Part shown: piece after piece, positions 29,127 to 37,388 of the stretch
Numbering within the stretch: the first letter of the stretch is position 1
Layout of the letters: every line of letters starts with the position of its first letter
NCBI GenBank assembly: GCA_028713915.1
Contig: JAQTNK010000024.1
Coordinates: forward strand, 1 to 62,795
Length of the DNA stretch: 62,795 bases
Direction: 5' to 3'
Origin: Rhodocyclaceae bacterium
GTDB lineage: Bacteria; Pseudomonadota; Gammaproteobacteria; Burkholderiales; Rhodocyclaceae
Position numbers and translations under genes: made by a program
Notes under the pieces: generated by a model
Seen by the model: only the letters and a program-made list of their open reading frames with translations
What the model was told of the DNA's origin: nothing
Database searches by the model: none

Positions 29127-30428
29127 TCAAGCGCAGCGGCTGATGACGAAGCGGTGCTTGCCGGAGACGGTGCGCGGAATTTCGGCGACGTAGTTGATCT
29201 GGAATTCCATTTGCGCGTCGACGTCGCGGCGGATGCTTTGCCGCAGGGCGGCCGGTATTCCCGGCTCCAGCGGCGCCGGCGCGACGACGTTGAGGACGAT
29301 GCGGCCGGGTTCGTCCTGAATGAACTGGTACTGTTCGATCTGCGTCAAGCCATAGAGCAGGCGGTTGAAATACGCCGGATGAACGCTCTTGCCGCTGCGC
29401 GTGCGGACGAGGTCGTTCTTCCGGCACATGCCCATCGCCATCAGCGGAAACGGCCAACCGCAGCCGCACTCGCCGTCGATGAGCCGGCCCGAGTCGCCGA
29501 TGTCGTAGCGGATGAAAGGCATCAGCCGATTGGTCAGCGACGTGACGATCAGCCGATCGTCGCCATCCTCCGGCAGCGATTCGAGATAGACCATGTCGGT
29601 AAACACGTGCATGTTGCCGTGCCGGCATTCGCAGGCGATGTTCGGTATCTCGCGGCTGCCGTACTGGTTGAACACCTTGCAGCCGAACGCCCGTTCCATG
29701 ATCTCGCGCTGCGCGCCATCGAGAACCTCGGCCGTCGAATAGACGCCCAGCAGGCTGCGCGGCATGCGCAGCTGATGGGCGACGACGAAGCGCGCCAGTT
29801 CCGCCAGTATCGAGGCATAGCCTTGCAGCAGCGTGGGACGGTAGGCCTGCACGGCTGCGGCCCAGTCGCGCAGCTGGCGCGCCGTGTATTCGTGCGCGGC
29901 GATGGTCTTTTCCGCGGCGATGAAATCGTCCAGGCCGGCGCCGAATACGCCGCCCGCCACGGTGTCCTGGCGCGCGCCCCAGAAGTTCAGGATCTTCTCG
30001 CCGGGCCGCCAGCCCGAACCCATGTAGCTGCGGCACATGCCGGCGCGCATCAGCTCGTGCTTGGCCTCGTCGTACCAGAACGCCAGCGGCTTGCCGGTCG
30101 AGCCGCCGGTATGGCCGATCTGCGCCTGGCGGCGGTCGACGCCGCGCGCCAGCAGGCCGTCCAGGTGGCGGCTGACGTCCTGCTTTTGCAGCAAGGGCAG
30201 GTCGCCGATGGCGCACTCGCCGTCGGTGCCTGTTGGCACCTGGGCGAAGCGGTCGCGGTAATAGTCGGTGTTGGCGGCGGCGAAAGCGACGATGCGCCCA
30301 AGATCCTCGCGTTGCTTGCGCAGCGCCTGCGCGCGCGTCAGCGCCTGGTTGCGCAGCAAGGCCGCGAGCAGGGCATAGCGCTGCGCACGCCGGCGGCGAT
30401 GCAGCCAATGGCGCAGCCGCACCATCAT
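29127..30428 (-). CDS. CapK/PaaK-like adenylate-forming enzyme
   Basis: A 433-residue protein of the phenylacetate-CoA ligase-like group. It has the nucleotide-binding loop IGHTGGSTGKPLAF (~105), then GVYSTAEVLDG, the FNQYGSREIPNIACEC region near 250 and YDIGDSGRLIDGECGCG. The Cys-rich pair (IACECRHG and ECGCG) is common in CapK relatives of capsule clusters. It is the last gene of a three-gene operon and its ATG overlaps the preceding stop as ATGA. It probably activates an acyl group for attachment to a glycan or lipid; the acid is unknown. Confidence 0.88.
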   Translation of the reverse strand: MMVRLRHWLHRRRRAQRYALLAALLRNQALTRAQALRKQREDLGRIVAFAAANTDYYRDRFAQVPTGTDGECAIGDLPLLQKQDVSRHLDGLLARGVDRRQAQIGHTGGSTGKPLAFWYDEAKHELMRAGMCRSYMGSGWRPGEKILNFWGARQDTVAGGVFGAGLDDFIAAEKTIAAHEYTARQLRDWAAAVQAYRPTLLQGYASILAELARFVVAHQLRMPRSLLGVYSTAEVLDGAQREIMERAFGCKVFNQYGSREIPNIACECRHGNMHVFTDMVYLESLPEDGDDRLIVTSLTNRLMPFIRYDIGDSGRLIDGECGCGWPFPLMAMGMCRKNDLVRTRSGKSVHPAYFNRLLYGLTQIEQYQFIQDEPGRIVLNVVAPAPLEPGIPAALRQSIRRDVDAQMEFQINYVAEIPRTVSGKHRFVISRCA

Positions 30429-32236
30429 GACGCGTGCTGGGGCGGCGCGGCGGCTGCGCGGCGCGCGGCGGCGAGAGTCGCCTCCCAGGCGCGCCGGTCC
30501 TGCGGGTAGCGCGTCGCGGCGTCGATCAGCTTGGCGCGCCACGGCGCCCAGTTCGCCGCGGCATTGATGCGGCAGTAGCACGCGGAAGCGGCGCCGAAGT
30601 TGTGCGCCACGTTGGCGGCGAAATTCCGGAAGTTGCCGACCGCCGCGGCATGCCGGTCCGACCGGTTCCACCAGTGCGAGGGTTCGTGCAGGATGGACTC
30701 CAGCTGCGCGAGCTTGGCGATGATGTCGCGCTGCTTGGCGTTGTACTTGTCCAGCATGTCGTCGCGCACGCGGTCCAGCGTCGCGGCGATGGCGTCGCCG
30801 GCCGGCGGTTGGTGCGGGAACCCCGCGGCCGCCAGTTGTTCCATGGAAAACAGCATGACGTCGCCGTAGAACTGGCGCTCGAATTCGCCGCACAGCTCGA
30901 TCGTGCGCGCCGCTGCTTCGATGCCGGGCCGGAATTCGGACTGGCCGGTGCCCGTCACCGTGCGCTTGTGCAGCATCGGCAGGTTGGCGGAAACGAAGCG
31001 GCCGCCGATCTCGGACTTCACCAGCCGTCCCAGCGTCGGCCCCGACATGCGCAGCCGCAGGGCGGCGAACGGGATGAAGTACTTCAGCGCCGCGGGCCGG
31101 ATGACGTAGTTGCCGACGTAGACGGTGCGCGCCGGCTGAACCGTGGCCATGATAACGTCATGAACGTAATAGGAAACCCGGGTCGGGTGCTCGCCGTAGA
31201 AAAAGCCGTTGAGCCGGGCCGAGAAATGGTCGAAGCAGTCGGCCTCGCTGTGGGCGCCGTGCAGCGTGCAGCGGTAGCGATAGGCGGCGCCGGCCGCCTG
31301 GAAGCCGAACAGGTCGGCCATGTCGTGGTAGGCAGCTTCGCCCTCGCGGCGCGCGTCCGCGTCGTGATGGCGGCAGGCGCCGGCGGCGTCTGCGCCAGCG
31401 GCCGCTTGCCGCAGGAAGCCGACGACGTCTTCGAGGAAATTGCCTGTCATGACCGCCGGCGAGACCGGCGGATCGCCGACGACCTTGCCCGTCAGCACCA
31501 GGGCGTCCGTGGCGGCGAATATCTCGTCGAGCCGATAAAGGAAATTCACCGCGCAGACGTCCTGGTCGCCCTGCGGCGTCCCGACTTTGACCTTGAATTC
31601 CTGGTCGCTGTCGACCGCGTAGAAGAGGACGCGCTCGTCCTGCGCCATCGTAGCGAGCTTCAGGGCGGCGATGTTGCGCATCACCGCCTGGCCCTTGTGG
31701 CCGAAGCTCGCTACCGACAGGCCGCCCGCCGGCAGGGCGCCGAGAACGCGCGACAGGTTGGCCTGGCCGGCTGCGTCGAGCGCGCCGAGGAGCGCGAGCT
31801 GTTCGTCCGGGCCGAAACAGGTCGTCGCCAGGCCCAGTTCGCTGAAGCGCTGCGCGAGTTCGCGGTTGCCGGAGATGTTGGCGGCATCGACGCTGTCGTC
31901 GGCGATGAGCACGGCGACCTTGCGGTAGCAGCCGTCGTCGCGGCCGCCATAACCGAATGTCCGGCACAGTTCGAGCAGGCTGTCGAGGCAGCTCTTCAAG
32001 TGCTGCGGCCGGTCGGCCACGGCGATGACGATGACGAACTTGTGGCGGCCGTCTTCGCCCTGCGCCGCGATGAGCGCCTCCAGCTCGCGGAACGCGGCCT
32101 GGTAGGACGCGAGCAGCGCCGCGTTCAGCCCGCCGGCCCAGAGCTGCTTCTCGATCTTCGCGATGAGGGATTTCTGCGCCGCGATGGCGGTGCCGATGTC
32201 GGGACTAACGGTCCGACAGGTAGCTTGGGAAGGCAT
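30425..32236 (-). CDS. Large GT-A glycosyltransferase-like protein of unknown specificity
   Basis: A 603-residue protein I cannot assign to a named family. Residues ~65-225 look like a GT-A fold: KFVIVIAVADRPQHLKSCLD resembles the GT2 N-terminal strand, VAVLIADDS follows, and a DxD-type metal site appears in LFYAVDSDQEF near residue 205. The remaining ~380 residues have no recognised motif and no membrane helix. It overlaps the upstream ThDP gene by 32 bp and the downstream CapK-like gene by 4 bp, so the three are one translational unit. The catalytic assignment is inference from motif order. Confidence 0.75.
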   Translation of the reverse strand: MPSQATCRTVSPDIGTAIAAQKSLIAKIEKQLWAGGLNAALLASYQAAFRELEALIAAQGEDGRHKFVIVIAVADRPQHLKSCLDSLLELCRTFGYGGRDDGCYRKVAVLIADDSVDAANISGNRELAQRFSELGLATTCFGPDEQLALLGALDAAGQANLSRVLGALPAGGLSVASFGHKGQAVMRNIAALKLATMAQDERVLFYAVDSDQEFKVKVGTPQGDQDVCAVNFLYRLDEIFAATDALVLTGKVVGDPPVSPAVMTGNFLEDVVGFLRQAAAGADAAGACRHHDADARREGEAAYHDMADLFGFQAAGAAYRYRCTLHGAHSEADCFDHFSARLNGFFYGEHPTRVSYYVHDVIMATVQPARTVYVGNYVIRPAALKYFIPFAALRLRMSGPTLGRLVKSEIGGRFVSANLPMLHKRTVTGTGQSEFRPGIEAAARTIELCGEFERQFYGDVMLFSMEQLAAAGFPHQPPAGDAIAATLDRVRDDMLDKYNAKQRDIIAKLAQLESILHEPSHWWNRSDRHAAAVGNFRNFAANVAHNFGAASACYCRINAAANWAPWRAKLIDAATRYPQDRRAWEATLAAARRAAAAPPQHAS

Positions 32237-33851
32237 TCTTGTCCAGCATGATTTCGATGAGATTGATCGCGCCGGCGAAGTCGGTGCCGGCGAACAGCGC
32301 GTCCACGTCGGCGAGCGTCTCGATCTTGCGGTGGCTGATGCCGAACGACTTGGCCAGGTAGCCGTAGTCCGGGTTGATGAAGTCGCAATCGATGAAGCGC
32401 TCGCGGTAGAGCTGGAACTGGTTCTTGCGTATCAGCCCCATGGTGGCGTTGTTGAAGACGACCGCATTCAGCGGCACGCCGTAGTTCACCGCGGTCATGA
32501 GTTCCATGCAGCACATCTGGAAGCCGCCGTCGCCGAGGATGGCGAAGGTCGGCGCATCGCACGCGAAACGCGCGCCGATCGCCGCGGGCACGGCGTGGCC
32601 GAGCGACGAGACGCCCGAATTCGGGAAATAGCGGTTGCCGGGGGAAGCCTTGAAGAAGCTCTGGGCGAAGACGATGTTGTCGTCGAAGAACAGCCCGTCG
32701 CGGGAAAAACGCGCCGCCAGCCGCGCGTAGAAGTGCTCGATGAGTGGAAAGCGCTCCGCCATGGCGGCGCCGCCGGCGCTCCGCAGGGCCGCCAGCGCAT
32801 CGCCGGCCTTGCGCGCGGCGCCCGTCCTGTTCAAGGTCGCCAGGACTTCGCCCAGCACGTCGCCGATGTCGCCATGAATCGCCAGGTCGGCCTTGAAGAC
32901 TTTTTCCAGTTGCGCGGCGTCGTTATCGACCTGGACGACCTTCTTGCCGGCCAGCAGCCTCGCATCCCACAGGTGGCTGGTGCGCTCGTTGAAGCCGGCG
33001 CCGAGAAAGATCACGAGGTCGGCGTGATCGACGACATAGCGGAAGGCGATGCCGTCCGACGTGATGCCGAGGCACCCGAGCGAGAGGCCGGACCGCTCGT
33101 CGACGAGCCCCTTGCCCTTGAGGCTGGTGGCGACCGGGACGCCCATGTGCTCGCTGAGCTGGGCGAGAGCTTCCTCGGCGCCGGACTTGAAGCAGCCGTA
33201 GCCGGCGACGATGACGGGGCGGCTGGCGGCGGCGATCATCTGCGCCAGTTCGCCGGCCGCCGCCGCTGCCATGTGCGGCGCGCGCGTCGTCGTGTCGAAG
33301 CCGATGTCGTCGAGGATGTCGGCGCCGACCAGTTCCTTCTGGACGTTGTAGGGAATGCTGAGCAGGACCGGCCCCGAATCGGCGGCGAGCAGTATCTTTG
33401 CCGCCTGCTTCAATACCTGGGCGAGATAGTCGGTGCGCTCGATAACCTTGCGATAGCGGGTGATGCCTTCGAACAAGGCGGCCTGATCGATGGTGCCGCC
33501 TTCGCCCGAGCCTTCCTGCAGGCCGCCCTTGCCGAAAATGTAGGTCGAGGTCTCGCCGGTGATGACGAGCACGGGCAGCTTCTCGACGTAGGCATTGGCG
33601 ATGCCGGTGACGAGGTTGGTGGCGCCGGGGCCGGCGCTGGTGATGCAGGCGGCGATCCGGTTGCCGGCGCGCGCATAGCCGCAGGCCATGAACGCCGCGC
33701 CCTGCTCGTGCTTGACCAGGATGCTCTGGATCTTCGAGTCGTAGAGGCGGTCGTAGATCGGCAGGATGTGCGCCCCCGGCATGCCGAATGCATGGGCGAT
33801 GCCCAGCCGTTCCATGAACCTGACGATGACTTCGCTGACCGCTATTTTCAT
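32205..33851 (-). CDS. Thiamine-diphosphate-dependent enzyme (acetolactate-synthase-like)
   Basis: A 548-residue ThDP enzyme with the catalytic-Glu segment ILVKHEQGAAFMACGYA (~45-60), central domain, and the ThDP motif GDGGFQMCCMELMTAV...VVFNN in the C-terminal third. It is shaped like IlvB, but no regulatory ilvN gene is adjacent and the partners are glycan-type genes. A role in surface-sugar chemistry is therefore at least as likely as branched-chain amino acid synthesis; for example, a YerE-type enzyme transfers a two-carbon unit to a keto-sugar. It is the first gene of the operon. Confidence 0.85.
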   Translation of the reverse strand: MKIAVSEVIVRFMERLGIAHAFGMPGAHILPIYDRLYDSKIQSILVKHEQGAAFMACGYARAGNRIAACITSAGPGATNLVTGIANAYVEKLPVLVITGETSTYIFGKGGLQEGSGEGGTIDQAALFEGITRYRKVIERTDYLAQVLKQAAKILLAADSGPVLLSIPYNVQKELVGADILDDIGFDTTTRAPHMAAAAAGELAQMIAAASRPVIVAGYGCFKSGAEEALAQLSEHMGVPVATSLKGKGLVDERSGLSLGCLGITSDGIAFRYVVDHADLVIFLGAGFNERTSHLWDARLLAGKKVVQVDNDAAQLEKVFKADLAIHGDIGDVLGEVLATLNRTGAARKAGDALAALRSAGGAAMAERFPLIEHFYARLAARFSRDGLFFDDNIVFAQSFFKASPGNRYFPNSGVSSLGHAVPAAIGARFACDAPTFAILGDGGFQMCCMELMTAVNYGVPLNAVVFNNATMGLIRKNQFQLYRERFIDCDFINPDYGYLAKSFGISHRKIETLADVDALFAGTDFAGAINLIEIMLDKNAFPSYLSDR

Positions 33852-34105
33852 TTCAATGCATCGGCGTCGAAGCGCCGTTCTCCCCCGCAGCAGTGCGTGC
33901 CGGACGGCATCCGCAGCAGACCGAATTTGAGCACAGCCGGGGCGGTCGCGGCACACTTGCAGCGACACATATTTCGGCTTGCTCGAGGCCTGCCGCGACG
34001 AAATACAGAATTTTACAATTGGCCGGTATGCCGTTCTGCGCGCGGCCTCGTTAATCGCATCATTCGGTTCAGTGCCGGATACTCTCAACAGCCCAGGAGA
34101 CGCAA
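33852..34105. promoter_or_regulatory. Divergent intergenic region, probable promoters
   Basis: 254 bp between the ThDP-enzyme operon (leftward) and a small secreted protein (rightward). An AT-rich part around 33999-34020 (GAAATACAGAATTTTACAAT) is a candidate promoter core. No gene is seen in it. Confidence 0.4.
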
Positions 34106-34453
34106 ATGCTTGCACGTAACGCGAAGAAGTCCGCCCTGCTCGTTCTGATGACCGCCTTCATCGCCGGCTCCGCCGCCAGCGCCATGGCACAGGACAAGAC
34201 CGAGTGGCAGAAGAATCATCCTCGCCGCGCCGAGGTCAACCAGCGGCTGGCCAATCAACACCAGCGCATCAACACGGAAGTCAAGGAAGGCGACCTGACC
34301 CGCGGCCAAGCGGCCAAACTGAAGCGGGACGACCGCCGGATCCGCCGCGAGGAGCGCGCCATGGCCTCGCAGAACGGCGGTCACATCACCAAGCAGGAAC
34401 AACGAACGCTGAATCGCCAGGAGAACGCCGTCAGCAACCAGATCGGCAAGTAA
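34106..34453 (+). CDS. Small secreted basic protein of unknown function
   Basis: A 115-residue protein with a clear signal peptide (SALLVLMTAFIAGSAASAMA, cut near residue 28). The mature part is highly charged and helical, with repeated Arg/Gln/Asn (RRAEVNQRLANQHQRINTEV). AGGAG precedes ATG. An intrinsic terminator follows directly, so it is a single-gene unit. I recognise similar short periplasmic proteins in betaproteobacteria but no function. Confidence 0.8.
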   Translation: MLARNAKKSALLVLMTAFIAGSAASAMAQDKTEWQKNHPRRAEVNQRLANQHQRINTEVKEGDLTRGQAAKLKRDDRRIRREERAMASQNGGHITKQEQRTLNRQENAVSNQIGK

Positions 34454-34475
34454 GCGCGCTGTTCGGCACGACCCG

Positions 34476-34511
34476 CCCCGCCGCGGCGGCATGCCGTCGG
34501 CGGGGTTTTTC
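34476..34511 (+). terminator. Intrinsic terminator
   Basis: The stem CCCCGCCG (34476-34483) / CGGCGGGG (34498-34505) is followed by TTTTT. It lies 22 bp after the small secreted protein gene. Confidence 0.85.
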
Positions 34512-34621
34512 TTGCCCGCCGAAATGCGCGCGCCGCCATGATCGTCCGGAACGCCGGCCGCCGCGTGGAGTCATAAAGCTTGTCGTCGCAGCGCGGTCGC
34601 AGCGCGGAAGGAGGGTGTGTC

Positions 34622-35350
34622 ATGCCAAGCAAGGATGCGGTCCTGAAACAGGTTCAAGCAGCCATCGAGCACGAAGCCAACATCGATCTGCAAAGCCATC
34701 CCGTGGCGATGGATTTCGACCGCGGCATCGTCACGCTCGACGGCGAGGTGCCGACCGTCGGCGTCAAGAAGCTGGCCCTGGGCGCAACTGCCCGCGTCGC
34801 CGGCGTCGTCGGCATCAATGACCGGCTGCGGGTCGATGCCGGGCCGCGGTCGGGCGATGGCGCCACGCGCGACGCCGTGGCGCGCTGGCTGCTGCGCGAC
34901 ATCGATTTTCAGAATTGCGCGCTGCACGTGCGCGTCAAGGGACAGCTGGAAACCTTGCGCGAGCCCGCGGCCAGCGCCAGCGGCGCCATCGAGATCGACG
35001 TCGCGGACGGCGTCGTCACGCTCACCGGTCAGGTCATCAGCCTGTCGCACAAGCGGCTCGCCGGCGTGCTGGCATGGTGGGGGCGCGGCTGCCGCGATGT
35101 CGTCAACCGCCTCGAGGTCGTGCCGCCCGAAGAAGACAACGACGACGAGATCGCCGATGCGCTGCGCCTGGTGCTGGAATCCGATCCCTACGTCCATGCC
35201 GACCAGATCGGCATCGGCGCGCGCGACCACGTCGTCACGCTGGAAGGCCGCGTTTCGAGCGACGGCGAGCGCGAGCGCGCCGAGCAGGATGCCTGGTGCC
35301 TGTTCGCGGTCGACAAGGTCGTCAACCACATCGAGGTGCGCGCGGCGTAG
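34622..35350 (+). CDS. Triple BON-domain protein
   Basis: A 242-residue protein with three BON modules of ~70 residues each: an N-terminal one (FDRGIVTLDGEVPTVGVK), a central one (ADGVVTLTGQVISLSHK) and a C-terminal one (ARDHVVTLEGRVSSDGERER). BON domains bind phospholipids or act in osmotic protection (OsmY-like). No signal peptide is visible, so it may be cytoplasmic, unlike OsmY. ATG 34622 has GGAGGG six bases upstream; an in-frame ATG at 34580 lacks this. Confidence 0.88.
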   Translation: MPSKDAVLKQVQAAIEHEANIDLQSHPVAMDFDRGIVTLDGEVPTVGVKKLALGATARVAGVVGINDRLRVDAGPRSGDGATRDAVARWLLRDIDFQNCALHVRVKGQLETLREPAASASGAIEIDVADGVVTLTGQVISLSHKRLAGVLAWWGRGCRDVVNRLEVVPPEEDNDDEIADALRLVLESDPYVHADQIGIGARDHVVTLEGRVSSDGERERAEQDAWCLFAVDKVVNHIEVRAA

Positions 35351-35469
35351 CGGCCGGCCGTGAGCGCGAACACGTCCGCCGCTGCGATTCAAAAAAAACT
35401 GAACGCAAGGTTTCCGGGCCATGCCAAAAGCTTCACCGGGACGTCCGGAATTTTGGCGAGGAGACGCAG

Positions 35470-35829
35470 ATGAACCCAGCTGAACTGAAAAGCTTTGGCA
35501 AGCCCGACGAGGTTCGGGAATTTCCGCGCGGGCGTGTGGAGTTGATCAAGATCGGCGGCGCGACGATCGGGAGAGCGGTGTTCCTGCCCGGCTGGCGCTG
35601 GTCGACATCGGTCCAGCCGCTGGCCAAGACCAAGAGCTGCGAGGCGGCGCACTTCAATTACCATGTTTCCGGCGTGCTCAAGGTGGTGATGGACGACGGC
35701 ACGGAGTTCGAATGCCGGCCCGGCGACGTCTCGCTCCTGCCCGCCGGCCATGACGCCTGGACGGTGGGCGACGAGCCGGCCGTCGTCGTCGATTTCCAGG
35801 GCATGCTCGACTACGCCAAGCCGCGCTAG
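35470..35829 (+). CDS. Small cupin-domain protein
   Basis: A 119-residue single-cupin protein. Conserved pieces are AHFNYHVSGVLKVVMDDGTE (motif 1, His-containing) and CRPGDVSLLPAGHDAWTVGD (motif 2). GAGGAG lies six bases before ATG. Function unknown; it sits between a BON protein and tpx in what looks like a stress-related cluster. Confidence 0.85.
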   Translation: MNPAELKSFGKPDEVREFPRGRVELIKIGGATIGRAVFLPGWRWSTSVQPLAKTKSCEAAHFNYHVSGVLKVVMDDGTEFECRPGDVSLLPAGHDAWTVGDEPAVVVDFQGMLDYAKPR

Positions 35830-35903
35830 CCGCCGTCGCGCATCGGCCTGACGCGAAGCCGGTGCGGCGTCGGCCGCATCGGCTAACGGAAACCCGGTAG
35901 CCC

Positions 35904-35925
35904 GAATACATGGAGACATGTATTC
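35904..35925. promoter_or_regulatory. Palindrome upstream of tpx
   Basis: A perfect 9-bp inverted repeat, GAATACATG-GAGA-CATGTATTC, lies 66 bp before the tpx start. It is flanked by CCC and CCGGG, which can lengthen the stem with a bulge. There is no T-run, so an operator is as likely as an RNA hairpin. The regulator is unknown. Confidence 0.55.
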
Positions 35926-35990
35926 TCCGGGCCGGCGGCTGCGGCGAAGATTGCCGCTCGCCATCGCGCCCATCATCCAAGGAGACCTTC

Positions 35991-36494
35991 ATGTCCAGCA
36001 CCGTTACCCTCGGCGGCACGCCCATCGAAATCGCCGGCAACCTGCCGCAGAAGGGCCAGACGGCCCCGGCCTTCTCGCTCGTCGGCAAGGACCTCGCCAA
36101 CGTCGCGCTGACGAACTTCGCCGGCAAGCGCAAGATCCTCAACATCTTCCCCAGCATCGACACGCCGACCTGCGCGATGTCGGTGCGCCAGTTCAACAAG
36201 CAGGCCAACGACAAGCCGAATGCCGTCGTGCTGTGCATCTCCGCCGACCTGCCGTTCGCGCAGAGCCGCTTCTGCGGCGCCGAGGGGCTGGAGAACGTCG
36301 TCACGCTGTCGACCCTGCGCGGCGCCGGTTTCCTCGAAGCCTACGGCGTCGCCATCAAGACCGGTCCGCTGGCCGGCCTGGCCGCGCGCGCCGTCGTCGT
36401 GCTCGACGAACACGACAAGGTGCTGCACAGCGAGATGGTGCCCGAGATCAAGAACGAGCCGAACTACGCGGCGGCCTTGGCCGCGCTCGGCTGA
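35991..36494 (+). CDS. tpx: Tpx, thiol peroxidase
   Basis: A 167-residue atypical 2-Cys peroxiredoxin with the peroxidatic Cys61 in [14 protein letters not shown] and resolving Cys95 in RFCGAEG, the standard Tpx pair. It reduces alkyl hydroperoxides in the cytoplasm or periplasm. An in-frame ATG at 35910 lies within the upstream palindrome and gives a non-family N-terminus, so 35991 is the start; AGGAG precedes it. Confidence 0.96.
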   Translation: MSSTVTLGGTPIEIAGNLPQKGQTAPAFSLVGKDLANVALTNFAGKRKILNIFPSIDTPTCAMSVRQFNKQANDKPNAVVLCISADLPFAQSRFCGAEGLENVVTLSTLRGAGFLEAYGVAIKTGPLAGLAARAVVVLDEHDKVLHSEMVPEIKNEPNYAAALAALG

Positions 36495-36542
36495 GCCGCC
36501 GGCGCGCTTGACATTCGCGGAGGCGGACGACACCATCGCCGC

Positions 36543-37388
36543 ATGGCGATCGAAAATCCGCAGACACGCTCCGCGCCCGAGTTGCACGCCTTCGCGCCGC
36601 AACTGGAAAGCCTGGTCGACGAGCCCTACTATCGTCCCTGCGGCGGCGAGGTGGCGCTGTTCGAAGCGGCCTGGCGGCGCAAGCTGCCGGTGCTGCTGAA
36701 AGGCCCGACCGGCTGCGGCAAGACGCGCTTCGTCGAGTACATGGCCTGGAAGCTCGGGCGGCCGCTGGTCACGGTGGCCTGCCACGACGACTTGTCGACG
36801 GCGGATCTCGTCGGCCGCTACCTGCTCGTCGGCGACGAGACCGTCTGGCTCGACGGCCCGCTCACCGCCGCCGTGCGCGCCGGGGCGATCTGCTATCTCG
36901 ACGAGATCGTCGAAGCGCGCAAGGACACCACGGTCGTCATCCATCCGCTCGCCGACACGCGGCGCGCGCTGCCGGTGGAGAAGCGCGGCGAACTGGTGCA
37001 TGCGGCGGACGGCTTCATGCTCGTCGTCTCCTACAATCCCGGCTACCAGAGCGTGCTGAAGGAGCTCAAGCAGAGCACGCGCCAGCGCTTCGTCGCCATC
37101 GACTTCGACTATCCGTCCGCCAGCGCCGAAGCCGAGATCGTCGTGCGCGAAACCGGCGTCGCCGCCGACGTCGCGCAGCGGCTGGTGCGCGTCGCCGAGC
37201 TCACGCGCAACCTCAAGGGCCAGGGTTTGGACGAGGGCGCCAGCACGCGCCTGCTGGTGCATGCCGGGCACCTGATCGCGGACGGCGTGGCCGAGCGCGA
37301 GGCCTGCATCGCCGCCGTCGCGCGCGCGCTCGGCGACGATGCCGACATGGCCACCGCCATCGACGACCTGATCCGTGCCGTCTTTTGA
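36543..37388 (+). CDS. cbbQ: CbbQ-type AAA+ ATPase (Rubisco activase subunit; NorQ/GvpN family)
   Basis: A 281-residue MoxR-like AAA+ protein with Walker A GPTGCGKT at 54-61, Walker B AICYLDEI and a sensor segment [20 protein letters not shown]. CbbQ hexamers with CbbO remodel inhibited Rubisco; the close relative NorQ acts with NorD on nitric oxide reductase. The partner following directly is the VWA protein CbbO/NorD. No Rubisco or nor gene is in the window, so the choice of CbbQ over NorQ rests on overall resemblance and the autotrophic context. Confidence 0.82.
   Translation: MAIENPQTRSAPELHAFAPQLESLVDEPYYRPCGGEVALFEAAWRRKLPVLLKGPTGCGKTRFVEYMAWKLGRPLVTVACHDDLSTADLVGRYLLVGDETVWLDGPLTAAVRAGAICYLDEIVEARKDTTVVIHPLADTRRALPVEKRGELVHAADGFMLVVSYNPGYQSVLKELKQSTRQRFVAIDFDYPSASAEAEIVVRETGVAADVAQRLVRVAELTRNLKGQGLDEGASTRLLVHAGHLIADGVAEREACIAAVARALGDDADMATAIDDLIRAVF

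Noticed and set aside
32205-33851. Assigning the ThDP enzyme as ilvB
   Set aside because: No small subunit gene is adjacent and the operon partners are glycan-type enzymes, so the amino-acid role is not supported here.
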